Below are positions 6,560-14,392 of a DNA stretch of 35,562 nucleotides, piece after piece. The stretch comes from Nitrososphaerota archaeon (lineage in GTDB: Archaea > Thermoproteota > Nitrososphaeria > Nitrososphaerales > Gagatemarchaeaceae): NCBI GenBank assembly GCA_028866945.1, contig JAGWHE010000009.1:1-35562 (forward strand), read 5' to 3'. The position numbers and the translations under genes were made by a program. A model generated the notes under the pieces. It was not told the origin of the DNA. It saw only the letters and a list, made by a program, of their open reading frames with translations, and searched no databases. Each line of letters starts with the position of its first letter. The stretch's first letter is position 1.

Positions 6560-7032
6560 TGGGCGTGGACAGGCGTGAGTTCATCAGAAGGGCGTCGATG
6601 ACCGCCGTGTTCGGGGCCATAGGGGCCCTCTCGTTCTTCGAGGCACTTACAAAGCTGGGCGGGCAGGCGGCGCCTAGCACCCTTCAGGTCACTACGTCCG
6701 GCGGGTCGCAGCTAGCGCCTGCTGGGTATCTCTACGTCGCCCCGCTGTCGGCCCTCGCTGGGAAGACCTCGGCTTACTTCAATCACCCCACCCACGGCTC
6801 CTCGATCCTCGTCAACTTCGGAGGGTCGTGGCGGGCGTTCAGCGCGGTCTGCACCCATGCCGGATGCGTGGTCGACTTCACCGGCTCGTCGATCTACTGC
6901 CCGTGTCACGCAGGGTACTTCAGCCCCTCGAACGGGAGCGTCCAGTCGGGCCCTCCGCCCACACCCCTGCCCGAGTTCGGGGTCACGGAGCAGGCTGGGG
7001 CCCTTTACGTCAGTCAGGCAGTGATCAACTAG
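6559..7032 (+). CDS. Rieske [2Fe-2S] protein with Tat signal
   Basis: This 157-residue protein has a twin-arginine-type N-terminus (RREFIRRAS) and a hydrophobic helix (about 14-30), so it is exported folded and probably stays anchored. The Rieske domain shows both cluster boxes, CTHAGC (98-103) and CPCHAGYF (114-121), giving two Cys and two His ligands plus the disulfide cysteines, and a GPPPTPLP tail loop. In box II the Ser and Tyr that raise the potential of bc1 Rieske proteins are Gly and Phe, so a lower midpoint potential is expected. It is the last gene of the operon with the putative diheme membrane protein. ATG 6559 overlaps the upstream TGA; a GTG one codon earlier is possible. Confidence 0.92.
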   Translation: MGVDRREFIRRASMTAVFGAIGALSFFEALTKLGGQAAPSTLQVTTSGGSQLAPAGYLYVAPLSALAGKTSAYFNHPTHGSSILVNFGGSWRAFSAVCTHAGCVVDFTGSSIYCPCHAGYFSPSNGSVQSGPPPTPLPEFGVTEQAGALYVSQAVIN

Positions 7033-7039
7033 GGCCGGG

Positions 7040-8170
7040 TCAGTCTCTCCGCAGCGCTGGGGTGGCGGAGATCAGCGTGACCTCCGCGTTCCCGAGCCCC
7101 TTCTTCATGGCCCTGACCGAGTCCTGGTCTTCCTTCGAGCAGACGATTACCACGTTGTGCTTCAACGGGTCGAAGACCTCCGGCCCTCCCTTCCCCCTCG
7201 AACCCGACACGATGTCTACATCGGTCACGTAGTCCCGCAGCCTCTGCTGTATGCTTTCTGCGACCTGCAGCCGCTCGCCGCGCATCTCATACCTGTCGAG
7301 GCTCCAGAGAAGCGTTATCCTGGTCCTGCTGGCCTTCAACTGCTTCTCCTTCAGCACCTCCCTGGTCTCGTCAACCACGTATCTCACGTAGTTGTCGAAG
7401 CTCTTCAGCGTCGCGCCCGCGAGGTAGGCGATGGCCTCACCGGTATCTTCGCTTGCCTGGATCGCCTTCAGCTCGAACAGGTGCTTCGAGAACTCGTCAA
7501 GGTACACCTCCGACTTCCTCTGCAGCGTGACCCTTGCCTCGCGCGCCCTCCTCGCCATTTCTATCTCGGTGACGGACGCCACGGCCGCCTCCATGACCCC
7601 CGACGCGTATTCCAGTTCGGCCGAGAACACATTCTGGGAATTGGGCATGTACCCAAGTGCCTGAAGCGGACCCTTCTCCTGGAGCCCTGCGGCCGAGACC
7701 ACCGCCGGCTTCGGATCCCTGGGCCTGAGGGGCATGTAGGCGTAGGTCAGGGTCGAACCGACCTGCAGGCCCGTCTGCTTCTCCACTGCCATGATGTTCT
7801 CCGAGTTGCCACCCGGGGCCGTAGGGAGCGAGTTGACCAGGTTCACCCCCCTTGAGAGATATTTCGACAGGTCCCGCAACTTGGACCCCGCCTCGATCAG
7901 GGTCTCGTCCGAAGGTCTCCTGAGCTTGGGAGTGAAGAAGACCACCTGCGCATCTCCGAGCACCTGCTCCAGGGGCTTGAAGCTCAGCAGCGGCTCCTCG
8001 GACATCACCTCTTGGAGGTTGGGGTTCTTCTTCAGGAACCCTGGCTCGATGTCCATTGCCATCTGAAGAGTCTCGTCGATAATTGTCACCTGCGCGCGGT
8101 CGACAAGGTCGGCGGCCAGCTTGTAGGCCTCGCTCGTGAGCCCGTACATCGCGACCTTGATCTTTGGCAA
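7040..8170 (-). CDS. Degenerate UDP-glucose/GDP-mannose dehydrogenase-like protein
   Basis: This 376-residue protein has the outline of nucleotide-sugar dehydrogenases: an N-terminal Rossmann-like region (KVAMYGLTSEA), a VNSLPTAPGG segment in place of the usual STV.PGT, a central helical dimerisation-like region (about 185-290) and a C-terminal nucleotide-fold end (HNVVIVCSKED). The GxGxxG motif is absent and the only Cys is near residue 350, so the catalytic Cys of the GGxCxPKD motif is missing. It is probably not a normal UDP-sugar oxidase; a binding or regulatory role, or another chemistry, is possible. It starts at ATG 8170 with an AT-rich box (8198-8208) about 30 bp upstream. It is transcribed divergently from a DUF354 gene. 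The family assignment is moderate. Confidence 0.6.
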   Translation of the reverse strand: MPKIKVAMYGLTSEAYKLAADLVDRAQVTIIDETLQMAMDIEPGFLKKNPNLQEVMSEEPLLSFKPLEQVLGDAQVVFFTPKLRRPSDETLIEAGSKLRDLSKYLSRGVNLVNSLPTAPGGNSENIMAVEKQTGLQVGSTLTYAYMPLRPRDPKPAVVSAAGLQEKGPLQALGYMPNSQNVFSAELEYASGVMEAAVASVTEIEMARRAREARVTLQRKSEVYLDEFSKHLFELKAIQASEDTGEAIAYLAGATLKSFDNYVRYVVDETREVLKEKQLKASRTRITLLWSLDRYEMRGERLQVAESIQQRLRDYVTDVDIVSGSRGKGGPEVFDPLKHNVVIVCSKEDQDSVRAMKKGLGNAEVTLISATPALRRD

Positions 8171-8249
8171 AAGCTCCGCCTAACTCGCCGGCGGTTTAGT
8201 ATTATACTTTGAAAGGGGGCAAACGGATTAGTATCTAGGCGAAGCCGGA

Positions 8250-9320
8250 ATGCGCGAGGAGCTGGCGTTGCGCGCATGGTTTGACATCCTGACGCCGAAA
8301 CAGGTTCTCTTCTTCAAGCCGATAATCGACACCCTAAGGGGCTCGGGAGCCGACGTCCTGGCGACATCGCGCAGGTACCGCGAAGTCGGGCCCCTGGCTG
8401 AACGGGCGGGACTGAAGCTCGAGTACGTCGGTGACAGGGGGACACGAGGACAAGAGGACCAGTTGACAGCCGCCACCCGGCGCCAGGCAGAGTTGATCCC
8501 TCTGGTCAAGAGGTTCGACCCCCAGGTCGCTGTCTCGATCGCCTCCGCCGTGTGCGCCCGCATTGCCTTCGGTCTGGGAGTCAGGCACGTGGCCGTGAAC
8601 GACTCTCCTCACTCCGAGGTGGCGGGGAGGCTCTCCATCCCTCTGAGCCACCACCTCCTCTGCCCCTGGGTCATACCATACAGCGCCTGGGCGCCTTTCG
8701 GTATCCGCAGGGGCCAGATCACCACCTACCGGGCGCTCGACCCTGCCGCATGGCTCAAGCGGGAGCCGCTTCCCGGTCCGGTCCCAGATCTAGACCCAGG
8801 GAAGAAAACCATCACGGTTCGCGTCCAGGAGAGTGACGCTCCCTACTTGGCGAAGGCCGACATGACCTGGGTGGACAAAGTACTAGAGTCGCTTCTGGGC
8901 ACATTTCCCGACGCCAACAGGGTCGCCCTCTGCAGATACGACTACCAGGTCGAAGAAGTGAGGTCCAGGTTCGGGACGAAGTGGACCGTCCCCGCCGACG
9001 TCGTAAGCGGACACGACCTCCTCGCGGAGACCGACCTGTTTGTGGGAATGGGGGGTACCATGAACGCCGAGGCAGCGTTGATGGGGGTCCCGACTATCTC
9101 GGCCTTCCAGGGCTCTTTGTACACAGATCGATATCTCCAGTCAGTTGGGTTGCTCCGAAGGGCGCTGTCTGCCTCCGACCTCGCGGGCGAGGCGAAGCGG
9201 CTCACGGCTGACTCCTTTAGGAAGCAGTACGCCAAGAGGGCGAAGCGTGTCCTCGACTCGATGGAAGACCCCGTCCCCAAGATAGCCGCTCACATCGAGA
9301 AATCGGCCAATCAAGCCTAA
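8250..9320 (+). CDS. DUF354 family protein (GT-B-like fold)
   Basis: This 356-residue protein belongs to DUF354, seen from the N-terminal AWFDILTPKQVLFFKP signature and the C-terminal GMGGTMNAEAALMGVPTIS motif. That motif resembles the UDP-GlcNAc 2-epimerase/glycosyltransferase GT-B donor site. Members occur in archaeal and bacterial glycan clusters, but their activity has not been established as far as I know. ATG 8250 is given; TTG 8268, preceded by GAGGAG at 8256-8261, would give the shorter family-like start MRAWFD and is a real alternative. The divergent neighbour is a nucleotide-sugar-dehydrogenase-like protein, which supports a surface-sugar role. Confidence 0.82.
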   Translation: MREELALRAWFDILTPKQVLFFKPIIDTLRGSGADVLATSRRYREVGPLAERAGLKLEYVGDRGTRGQEDQLTAATRRQAELIPLVKRFDPQVAVSIASAVCARIAFGLGVRHVAVNDSPHSEVAGRLSIPLSHHLLCPWVIPYSAWAPFGIRRGQITTYRALDPAAWLKREPLPGPVPDLDPGKKTITVRVQESDAPYLAKADMTWVDKVLESLLGTFPDANRVALCRYDYQVEEVRSRFGTKWTVPADVVSGHDLLAETDLFVGMGGTMNAEAALMGVPTISAFQGSLYTDRYLQSVGLLRRALSASDLAGEAKRLTADSFRKQYAKRAKRVLDSMEDPVPKIAAHIEKSANQA

Positions 9321-9349
9321 ATCATCACCGCTCCGTGCTTCATCCTGCA

Positions 9350-9421
9350 GCCCGGTCGTCTAGTTGGTCAAGGATGCTGGCCTTTGGAGCCGGCGACCTA
9401 GGTTCGAATCCTAGCCGGGCT
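9350..9421 (+). tRNA. tRNA-Gln(TTG)
   Basis: The acceptor arms GCCCGGT and GCCGGGC pair with one G-U. The anticodon stem CTGGC/GCCGG closes CTTTGGA, giving anticodon TTG (Gln, CAA). The T-arm is CTAGG-TTCGAAT-CCTAG with the outer pair shared by layout. The discriminator is U73 and CCA is not encoded. There is no intron. The first pair is G1-C72, unlike the A1-U72 usual for archaeal tRNA-Gln. An AT-rich patch (CCTAAATC, 9316-9323) about 30 bp upstream could be the promoter; it overlaps the stop of the DUF354 gene. Confidence 0.88.
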
Positions 9422-9666
9422 ATCCACGTTTCCAGTCGATCGGCGAAACTAGTACCTCCAGGACAACCAATTGCAGCACAGTTACTTGCTGGGAGTTCTG
9501 TGGGTCACGCCGACCCTCCAGGTCGGGAACCCGACCACGGCGGCCGCGACCACAAGGACGCCCTTCCAGGTGGCAGGGGGCATCTCCGCTGGGCACGGCT
9601 CGGCCAATGACTGGAAGCCGATGGATTGCCTCGGATGGTCCCTGGCAGGCTCGCTCGGCCAGTGTG
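9422..9666. other. Intergenic stretch, no convincing gene
   Basis: This lies between tRNA-Gln and the ZIP transporter 3' end. On the minus strand an ATG-started frame of 33 codons (hydrophobic middle, ending RTPSK) and on the plus strand a longer frame into the transporter antisense are open. Neither has a ribosome site, a promoter or a family look. The region may carry the 3' untranslated region of the transporter. Confidence 0.3.
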
Positions 9667-10452
9667 CTACGCTCCGCCCAGCGACACTATCAGGTCTGTC
9701 AGGAATCCGACGCAGAGTCCCAAGAATATCCCATTCATCATCAGCCCGCTGCTGAATCGCCGCCTCCCGGTGTTGAACATCAGCATGGTGACATAGACCA
9801 GGGCCCCTCCGGCCAGAGAGAGGAAGAACACATACGCCAGCGGAGAGAAGAATGTGCTTCCCAGCAGCGTCCCGACGAGGGTGGGAGTCCCGCCGATGAA
9901 CAGCACCTTGGCCAGAAACGACGTCTTCGGCCTGGGGCTCAGCCCCGTCAAGGGCGCCGTGATTCCGAACCCCTCGGTGGCGTTGTGCGCGGCGAACCCC
10001 ACCACCAGCACAAGCCCGAGCCCGATGGCTCCGAACGCGAAGGACTGTCCGATGGCCAACCCCTCGCTCAGGTTGTGCGCTCCTATGCCGAGGGCTGTCA
10101 TGGTCGAGACCTTGCCCGGCTCGACCCCTTCCTGGCTCTTGCCTATGTACCTCCGCTCGTAGGCGACCAGACCGAGCAGTCCGAGGGTCAGTCCTCCGAA
10201 CATCAGAGCAAGGTTCGCGGCCGCGGTCTCGACCGAGCCCGTCCCTTGGAAGGCAGAAGTCGCGGTAGCGGTAGTAAGATCCCAGGCATGGCTGAAGACG
10301 TCGACGATCAGGAACATCAGGATCCCGACGGCGAACGCATTCAGGAACCCCCTCGTCCTGTCCCCCACCCCGAGTAATGCCACCGGTAGCCCGAGGAAGA
10401 TGGTGAACCCCGCCAGGCTCCCCAAGAGGGTCAGCTCGATCAGGTCGACCAA
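9667..10452 (-). CDS. ZIP-family metal transporter
   Basis: This is a polytopic membrane protein of 261 residues with about eight helices. It is a ZIP (Zrt/Irt-like) transporter that moves Zn2+, Fe2+ or Mn2+ into the cytoplasm. The metal-site helices carry HNLSEGLAIG and HNATEGFGI, the paired HNxxEG motifs of the family. The loop between the early helices is short and not His-rich. I choose TTG 10452 (MVDLIELTLL), because the longer frame to 10533 would run through an AT-rich palindrome that is the likely TATA/operator, about 30-40 bp upstream. Alternative starts are ATG 10497 and TTG 10533. Regulation by a metal sensor is suggested by the palindrome. The metal is not determined. Confidence 0.87.
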   Translation of the reverse strand: MVDLIELTLLGSLAGFTIFLGLPVALLGVGDRTRGFLNAFAVGILMFLIVDVFSHAWDLTTATATSAFQGTGSVETAAANLALMFGGLTLGLLGLVAYERRYIGKSQEGVEPGKVSTMTALGIGAHNLSEGLAIGQSFAFGAIGLGLVLVVGFAAHNATEGFGITAPLTGLSPRPKTSFLAKVLFIGGTPTLVGTLLGSTFFSPLAYVFFLSLAGGALVYVTMLMFNTGRRRFSSGLMMNGIFLGLCVGFLTDLIVSLGGA

Positions 10453-10477
10453 GGTGCAGGACTTCTGGCCTGCGGCA

Positions 10478-10491
10478 ATAACATATGTTAT
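10478..10491. promoter_or_regulatory. 14-bp palindromic operator candidate in ZIP promoter
   Basis: ATAACATATGTTAT is a perfect 14-bp dyad. It includes or abuts the TATA-like sequence of the ZIP gene (minus-strand TTATAACATATG). Its position relative to TTG 10452 suits a repressor that masks the TATA box, as DtxR/MntR-type archaeal metal regulators do. The regulator itself is not in the window. The radical SAM gene starts about 75 bp away on the other strand and could share it. Confidence 0.5.
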
Positions 10492-10566
10492 AACCATTGC
10501 CTGGCGATTCTCAAAACAGAGGGGCGCCTGCAATCCTTAATGGTCGGCCGAGCTTCTTCTCATGCA

Positions 10567-11658
10567 ATGTCCCAGGGAACCAGGCTCACGGAGCCGGTGG
10601 GCAAGGCCGCGGAGCTGTTCCGCAACCTGCCGAACGGCAAGGTGCAGTGCACCGCCTGCGCCCGGCTCTGCCAGGTCGGCGAGGGGCAGGTCGGCCTCTG
10701 CGGCGTCCGAGGGGTCGTGGGGGGGAAGCTCTACCTGCTGGTTTACGGCAGGGTGATGGCAGGTCACATCGACCCCATCGAAAAGAAGCCCGTGGTCCAC
10801 TATCGGCCAGGCTCGAAGATCTTCTCGCTCGCGACTTCGGGGTGCAACTGGCTCTGCCGCTACTGCCAGAACTACGACATCAGCCAGCGAAGGAAGATCG
10901 AAGGGGTCGAGGCTGCGCCGGGAGACATGGTCGACCAGGCTCTTGCCCACGGGTGCGAAGGGGTCGCCTACACCTACAACCAGCCGACCATCTTCATGGA
11001 ATACGCCCGTGACGTCGGGAGACTGGCGCGGTCGAAGGGCCTCTTCAACATCTTCGTCTCCAACGGGTACGACACACCAGAGACCGTTGCCATGATGGAT
11101 GACTTCCTCGACTGCATAACCGTGGACTTCAAAGGGAGCGGCGAGACGCAGTTCGTCAGGAGCTACATCGGCATTCCCGACGCGGACCCCATCTACCAGA
11201 CGCTACTGGAGATCAAACGCCGGGGGAAGGTACACGTCGAAATCACCGACCTGATTGTCCCCAGGGCCGGAGAGTCGCTCGAGGCTGCGTCCAAAATGTG
11301 TCGCTGGGTATACGACAACCTCGGCCCCGACACCCCCGTCCACTTTTTGAGATTCCACCCCGACTACAAGATGATGGACTTCCCGTGGACCCCAGTTGCG
11401 ACCCTTGAGAAGCACGTCAAAGTTGGAAGGGACGCGGGGCTGAACTACGTCTACATCGGCAACGTCCCTGGGCACCCCGACGAGAGCACCTACTGCCCGG
11501 GGTGCAAAGGGGTCCTGATCAAGAGATACGGGTACGAGATCCTGGAGTACAACCTGGACGAGAAGAACAGGTGCAGGTTCTGCGGCCACGCCACCCCAAT
11601 AGTAGGGCCCCTGAGCAGGTCCTTCGCCGAGGACAGGTTCGTCTCGGTGATCAGCTAG
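10567..11658 (+). CDS. amrS: AmmeMemoRadiSam system radical SAM enzyme
   Basis: This protein of about 363 residues is the radical SAM member of the AmmeMemoRadiSam set (AMMECR1, Memo, radical SAM), related to pyruvate-formate-lyase activases. The SAM/[4Fe-4S] motif is CNWLCRYCQN (C-x3-C-x2-C). An N-terminal Cys cluster (CTACARLCQ, then GLCGVRG) and a C-terminal four-Cys cluster (YCPGCKG and CRFCGH) probably bind metal. YTYNQPTIF and FVSNGYDTPE are family segments. ATG 10567 is preferred over ATG 10540, since a TTAA-containing box at 10534-10542 would be the TATA about 28 bp upstream. The other two system genes are not in this window. The substrate of the family is not settled. Its stop overlaps the convergent trxB by 8 bp. 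Confidence 0.9.
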   Translation: MSQGTRLTEPVGKAAELFRNLPNGKVQCTACARLCQVGEGQVGLCGVRGVVGGKLYLLVYGRVMAGHIDPIEKKPVVHYRPGSKIFSLATSGCNWLCRYCQNYDISQRRKIEGVEAAPGDMVDQALAHGCEGVAYTYNQPTIFMEYARDVGRLARSKGLFNIFVSNGYDTPETVAMMDDFLDCITVDFKGSGETQFVRSYIGIPDADPIYQTLLEIKRRGKVHVEITDLIVPRAGESLEAASKMCRWVYDNLGPDTPVHFLRFHPDYKMMDFPWTPVATLEKHVKVGRDAGLNYVYIGNVPGHPDESTYCPGCKGVLIKRYGYEILEYNLDEKNRCRFCGHATPIVGPLSRSFAEDRFVSVIS

Positions 11659-12595
11659 CCACGGTGACTTCGAGCTTCCGCTTTACGAACTTCTCCGCGT
11701 CGAGGAGGGCCTTGCACCCGTCGGCGGCTGCGGTGATCGCCTGCCTGTAGCGGAAGTCGTGGACGTCGCCGGCGACGAACACGCCGGGGACGCTGCTCTC
11801 GGTGCCGTTATGGATCGCCACATACCCCTTCGCGTCCAGTTCCACCTGCCCCCTGAAGATCTCGGTGTTGGGGTCGTACCCGATGGCGACGAACAGCCCG
11901 TCCACTTCGAGCTCGCCCTCCCTCCCCGACTTCAGGTTCCTGACCTTGACCCCCCGTACCTTCGCCTCCCCCAGGACGTCGGTCACGGCGCTGTCCCAGA
12001 CGAAGCTGATCTTCGGGTTGTTGAGGGCCTCCTTCTTCATGGCCGCGCTCGCCCTGAGCTCGCTCCTCCTGTGGATCACCTGGACCGAAGTGGCGAACTT
12101 GGTCAGAAAAGTCGCCTCTTCCATTGCCGTGTCCCCTCCGCCGACCACGGCGACCTTCTTCCCCCTGAAGAAGAAGGCGTCACAGACCGCGCAGTTCGAG
12201 ACCCCCTTCCCCATCAGCCTCATCTCTGACTGCAGATCGAGCCTCCTTGGATTCGCCCCGGTCGCGATTATCACCGAAAGGGCCTTGGTGACCCCCCCGG
12301 CTGTGTGAATCTCTAATGGGTACGACTTGAAGTTGACCTTCACCACGTCGTCCTGGACCAGCCTTGCCCCGAGCCTCTCCGCCTGGCTCTTCATCCTGGA
12401 AATCAGGTCCGGACCGAGCACCGGGTCGGGGAACCCGGGGAAGTTCTCCACCTCGCTGGTCAGCATCAGCTGGCCCCCGTACTTCGTCCCCATGAAGACC
12501 AGCGGCTCGAGGTCCGCCCTGCAGCCGTAGATGGCTGCGGTCAGCCCAGCGGGACCCGACCCTATTATCACAAGCTTCTCTGTCCTCTCACTCAT
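11651..12595 (-). CDS. trxB: Thioredoxin reductase
   Basis: This 314-residue flavoprotein transfers electrons from NAD(P)H through FAD and a redox disulfide to thioredoxin. It shows the FAD motif GSGPAGLTAA near residue 12, ATGANPRRL, the active-site CAVCDA, the second dinucleotide motif GGGDTAMEEA, and the FAD-ribityl motif FVAGDV near the C-terminus. HRRSELRA suggests an NADPH-type pocket. I choose ATG 12595 because the longer ATG at 12625 overlaps a TATA-like ATTTATG; initiation about 26 bp downstream fits leaderless translation. No thioredoxin gene is adjacent. Confidence 0.93.
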   Translation of the reverse strand: MSERTEKLVIIGSGPAGLTAAIYGCRADLEPLVFMGTKYGGQLMLTSEVENFPGFPDPVLGPDLISRMKSQAERLGARLVQDDVVKVNFKSYPLEIHTAGGVTKALSVIIATGANPRRLDLQSEMRLMGKGVSNCAVCDAFFFRGKKVAVVGGGDTAMEEATFLTKFATSVQVIHRRSELRASAAMKKEALNNPKISFVWDSAVTDVLGEAKVRGVKVRNLKSGREGELEVDGLFVAIGYDPNTEIFRGQVELDAKGYVAIHNGTESSVPGVFVAGDVHDFRYRQAITAAADGCKALLDAEKFVKRKLEVTVAS

Positions 12596-12649
12596 GGCTG
12601 GGCTTACTCCGTCCTTCCGATTCATAAATCTGCCCCCGGTCTGGGCCGG

Positions 12650-14335
12650 CTACAGCAGTTTCGCTTCTCTTTGGACGGTGTGGAGCTCGTCTGAAAGCTG
12701 GTTGAGGGCCTTCTCCAGCCTCCTGGTGTACTGGGGGAGCAGCCTGTCGAAGACCTCCTTCCTCATCTGCTTGAGATAGTATTGCTGGTACAGGTTCAGC
12801 TTGTCCTTGGCCGCCCTGTCCACTTCACGCTCGGTCACCTGTATCTGGTTGACCACCTCGAAGAACTTCTGGCTGGTCGACTTTTGCTTGACTTCGTTGA
12901 GCCTCGCGAGCGCCTTGCTCCGGAAGACGTCAAGCCTCCCGCGCACTTCGTCGAAGTATGCCTTGTCGAACTCGTTCGGGTCCTTCCCTTCGATCTCCTG
13001 CCACAGCCCGTTGATGAGGTCGGTCTTCTCGTCGAAGGCGTTGATCATGCTGGACGCCTGTTCTGACGAAGACTCCGCTGACTCCTCGCCCTCGCCTCCC
13101 TCCGATTCCACGGAAGTTGTCCTCGCGACGAAGAGGCCGATCAGCAGCAGGACAAACACCACCGAAGCGACCGGTATCCCGCCCTCGATGAATAGCCCTG
13201 GAGAAAGGCTGTAGGCGAAGGACGTGGTGCCGGTCTGCCAGGGGGTCACAGACGACAACCTTGTGGGGGCGCCCTGCACTGCCTTCGCTCCCTGACGCAG
13301 CGTGAGAGTGATGTTGTAGGAGCCGACGAAGGCGCTCACAGGTGGGGAGTCGGGTATGTTCACCGAGACCTGCCCCCCCGAGACGGTGAAGTACTTTGAC
13401 GACAGCGGGTACTGGTAAGTGAGGGTGAAGACAGACCCCGGCTGGATGCCGTCGCTCGGGTACCCTATCACCAAGGGGGGTCCCAGTTGCAGCGCTCCGC
13501 CGACCAGCGTAGCGGTGAACGGCGAGAGGAGGACCGGCTCTGTCGCCGTCGCCGTGATGATCGTGATCTTGCTGGTGGGGAGGTTCAGCAGCGAGAAGTA
13601 GATCTGCAGGAGCGGCGTGGTTCCGAGGTTCTTGAACTGGATCTCGTCGGTGACCACCGGGGTCCCGTTCGCCGCAGCGGATATCGTCCTCTGAGCGGAA
13701 AAGACGCGCAGCGGATTGAAGTCCTGGACCGTCGACTGCAGGATCGCCCTCACGGACGTCACGGCCGAGGGAGTGACGTTGGTGGCAGTCGCAGAGTAGG
13801 TGTTGTTGCTGCCGGTCAGGGTCGCAGTCAGGCCCTGGGGGCTCGATTTGAACGAAGTCGACGTAGGCATCCTCACGACGTTCACTATCCTTGCCACCGG
13901 CACGCTGATGGAAGGAGAGGAAAGGGTAAGCACCTCCAGACTCCCGTTCTTGGCCGTCGATACCACGTTGTTGAGCAGGGCGCTCAATACGAACGTCACG
14001 TTGGCCCCGGCCTGGATCGACTGGCTGCCCGTCACCGTGAACGGCCCTCCCGTGGACGGAGGCGACCCGACCGAGAAGCCCGGCGTAACCGACGCGGCAA
14101 CCACGTCAGACGAAAGGTTCCCGAACCCTATTGTGACGCTGGGCACTTGTATGGCCACGGTGCCGTTGTTGGCGATGTTGACTGTCTCATTGACGGTGGC
14201 GTACCCGTACCGGTTCAGCGTGTAGAGGCTCCTCACGTGGAACTGAGGCGCCCCCTGGGCGTCCGCCATCCCCAGGGAAGGCAGGAACGCCAGGACGAGC
14301 AGGAACAAAAGGGCCGCCGTCACCAAACGCTTCAA
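12650..14335 (-). CDS. Large secreted-domain membrane protein with ribophorin I-like topology
   Basis: This 561-residue protein is not confidently recognised. It has a signal peptide (1-27), a beta-rich, sequon-rich extracytoplasmic region (about 30-385), one transmembrane helix (386-405), an acidic Ser/Glu linker, and a cytoplasmic all-helical, coiled-coil domain (about 428-561). The outer part seems to hold two similar beta domains: 35-156, beginning YTLNRYGYATVNETVNIANNG, and about 208-345. This layout and the lengths of each part closely match eukaryotic ribophorin I (Ost1), whose second domain has a similar G-x3-V-x-E-x-V-x-I/L-x3-G segment. An oligosaccharyltransferase accessory role is therefore a hypothesis. 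The start is TTG 14335 with AT-rich CTTAAAATAAG about 30 bp upstream. It is divergent from gcvPA. Confidence 0.75.
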   Translation of the reverse strand: MKRLVTAALLFLLVLAFLPSLGMADAQGAPQFHVRSLYTLNRYGYATVNETVNIANNGTVAIQVPSVTIGFGNLSSDVVAASVTPGFSVGSPPSTGGPFTVTGSQSIQAGANVTFVLSALLNNVVSTAKNGSLEVLTLSSPSISVPVARIVNVVRMPTSTSFKSSPQGLTATLTGSNNTYSATATNVTPSAVTSVRAILQSTVQDFNPLRVFSAQRTISAAANGTPVVTDEIQFKNLGTTPLLQIYFSLLNLPTSKITIITATATEPVLLSPFTATLVGGALQLGPPLVIGYPSDGIQPGSVFTLTYQYPLSSKYFTVSGGQVSVNIPDSPPVSAFVGSYNITLTLRQGAKAVQGAPTRLSSVTPWQTGTTSFAYSLSPGLFIEGGIPVASVVFVLLLIGLFVARTTSVESEGGEGEESAESSSEQASSMINAFDEKTDLINGLWQEIEGKDPNEFDKAYFDEVRGRLDVFRSKALARLNEVKQKSTSQKFFEVVNQIQVTEREVDRAAKDKLNLYQQYYLKQMRKEVFDRLLPQYTRRLEKALNQLSDELHTVQREAKLL

Positions 14336-14392
14336 GGGAGTTGGCCCCTCGCCGCTACGTTCTTATTTTAAGCGTTTTTCGGCGAAAGGGAA

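Noticed and set aside
9471-9755. Plus-strand frame after tRNA-Gln as a possible small gene
   Set aside because: It runs into the antisense of the ZIP gene, has no promoter at the right distance and no protein-like pattern.
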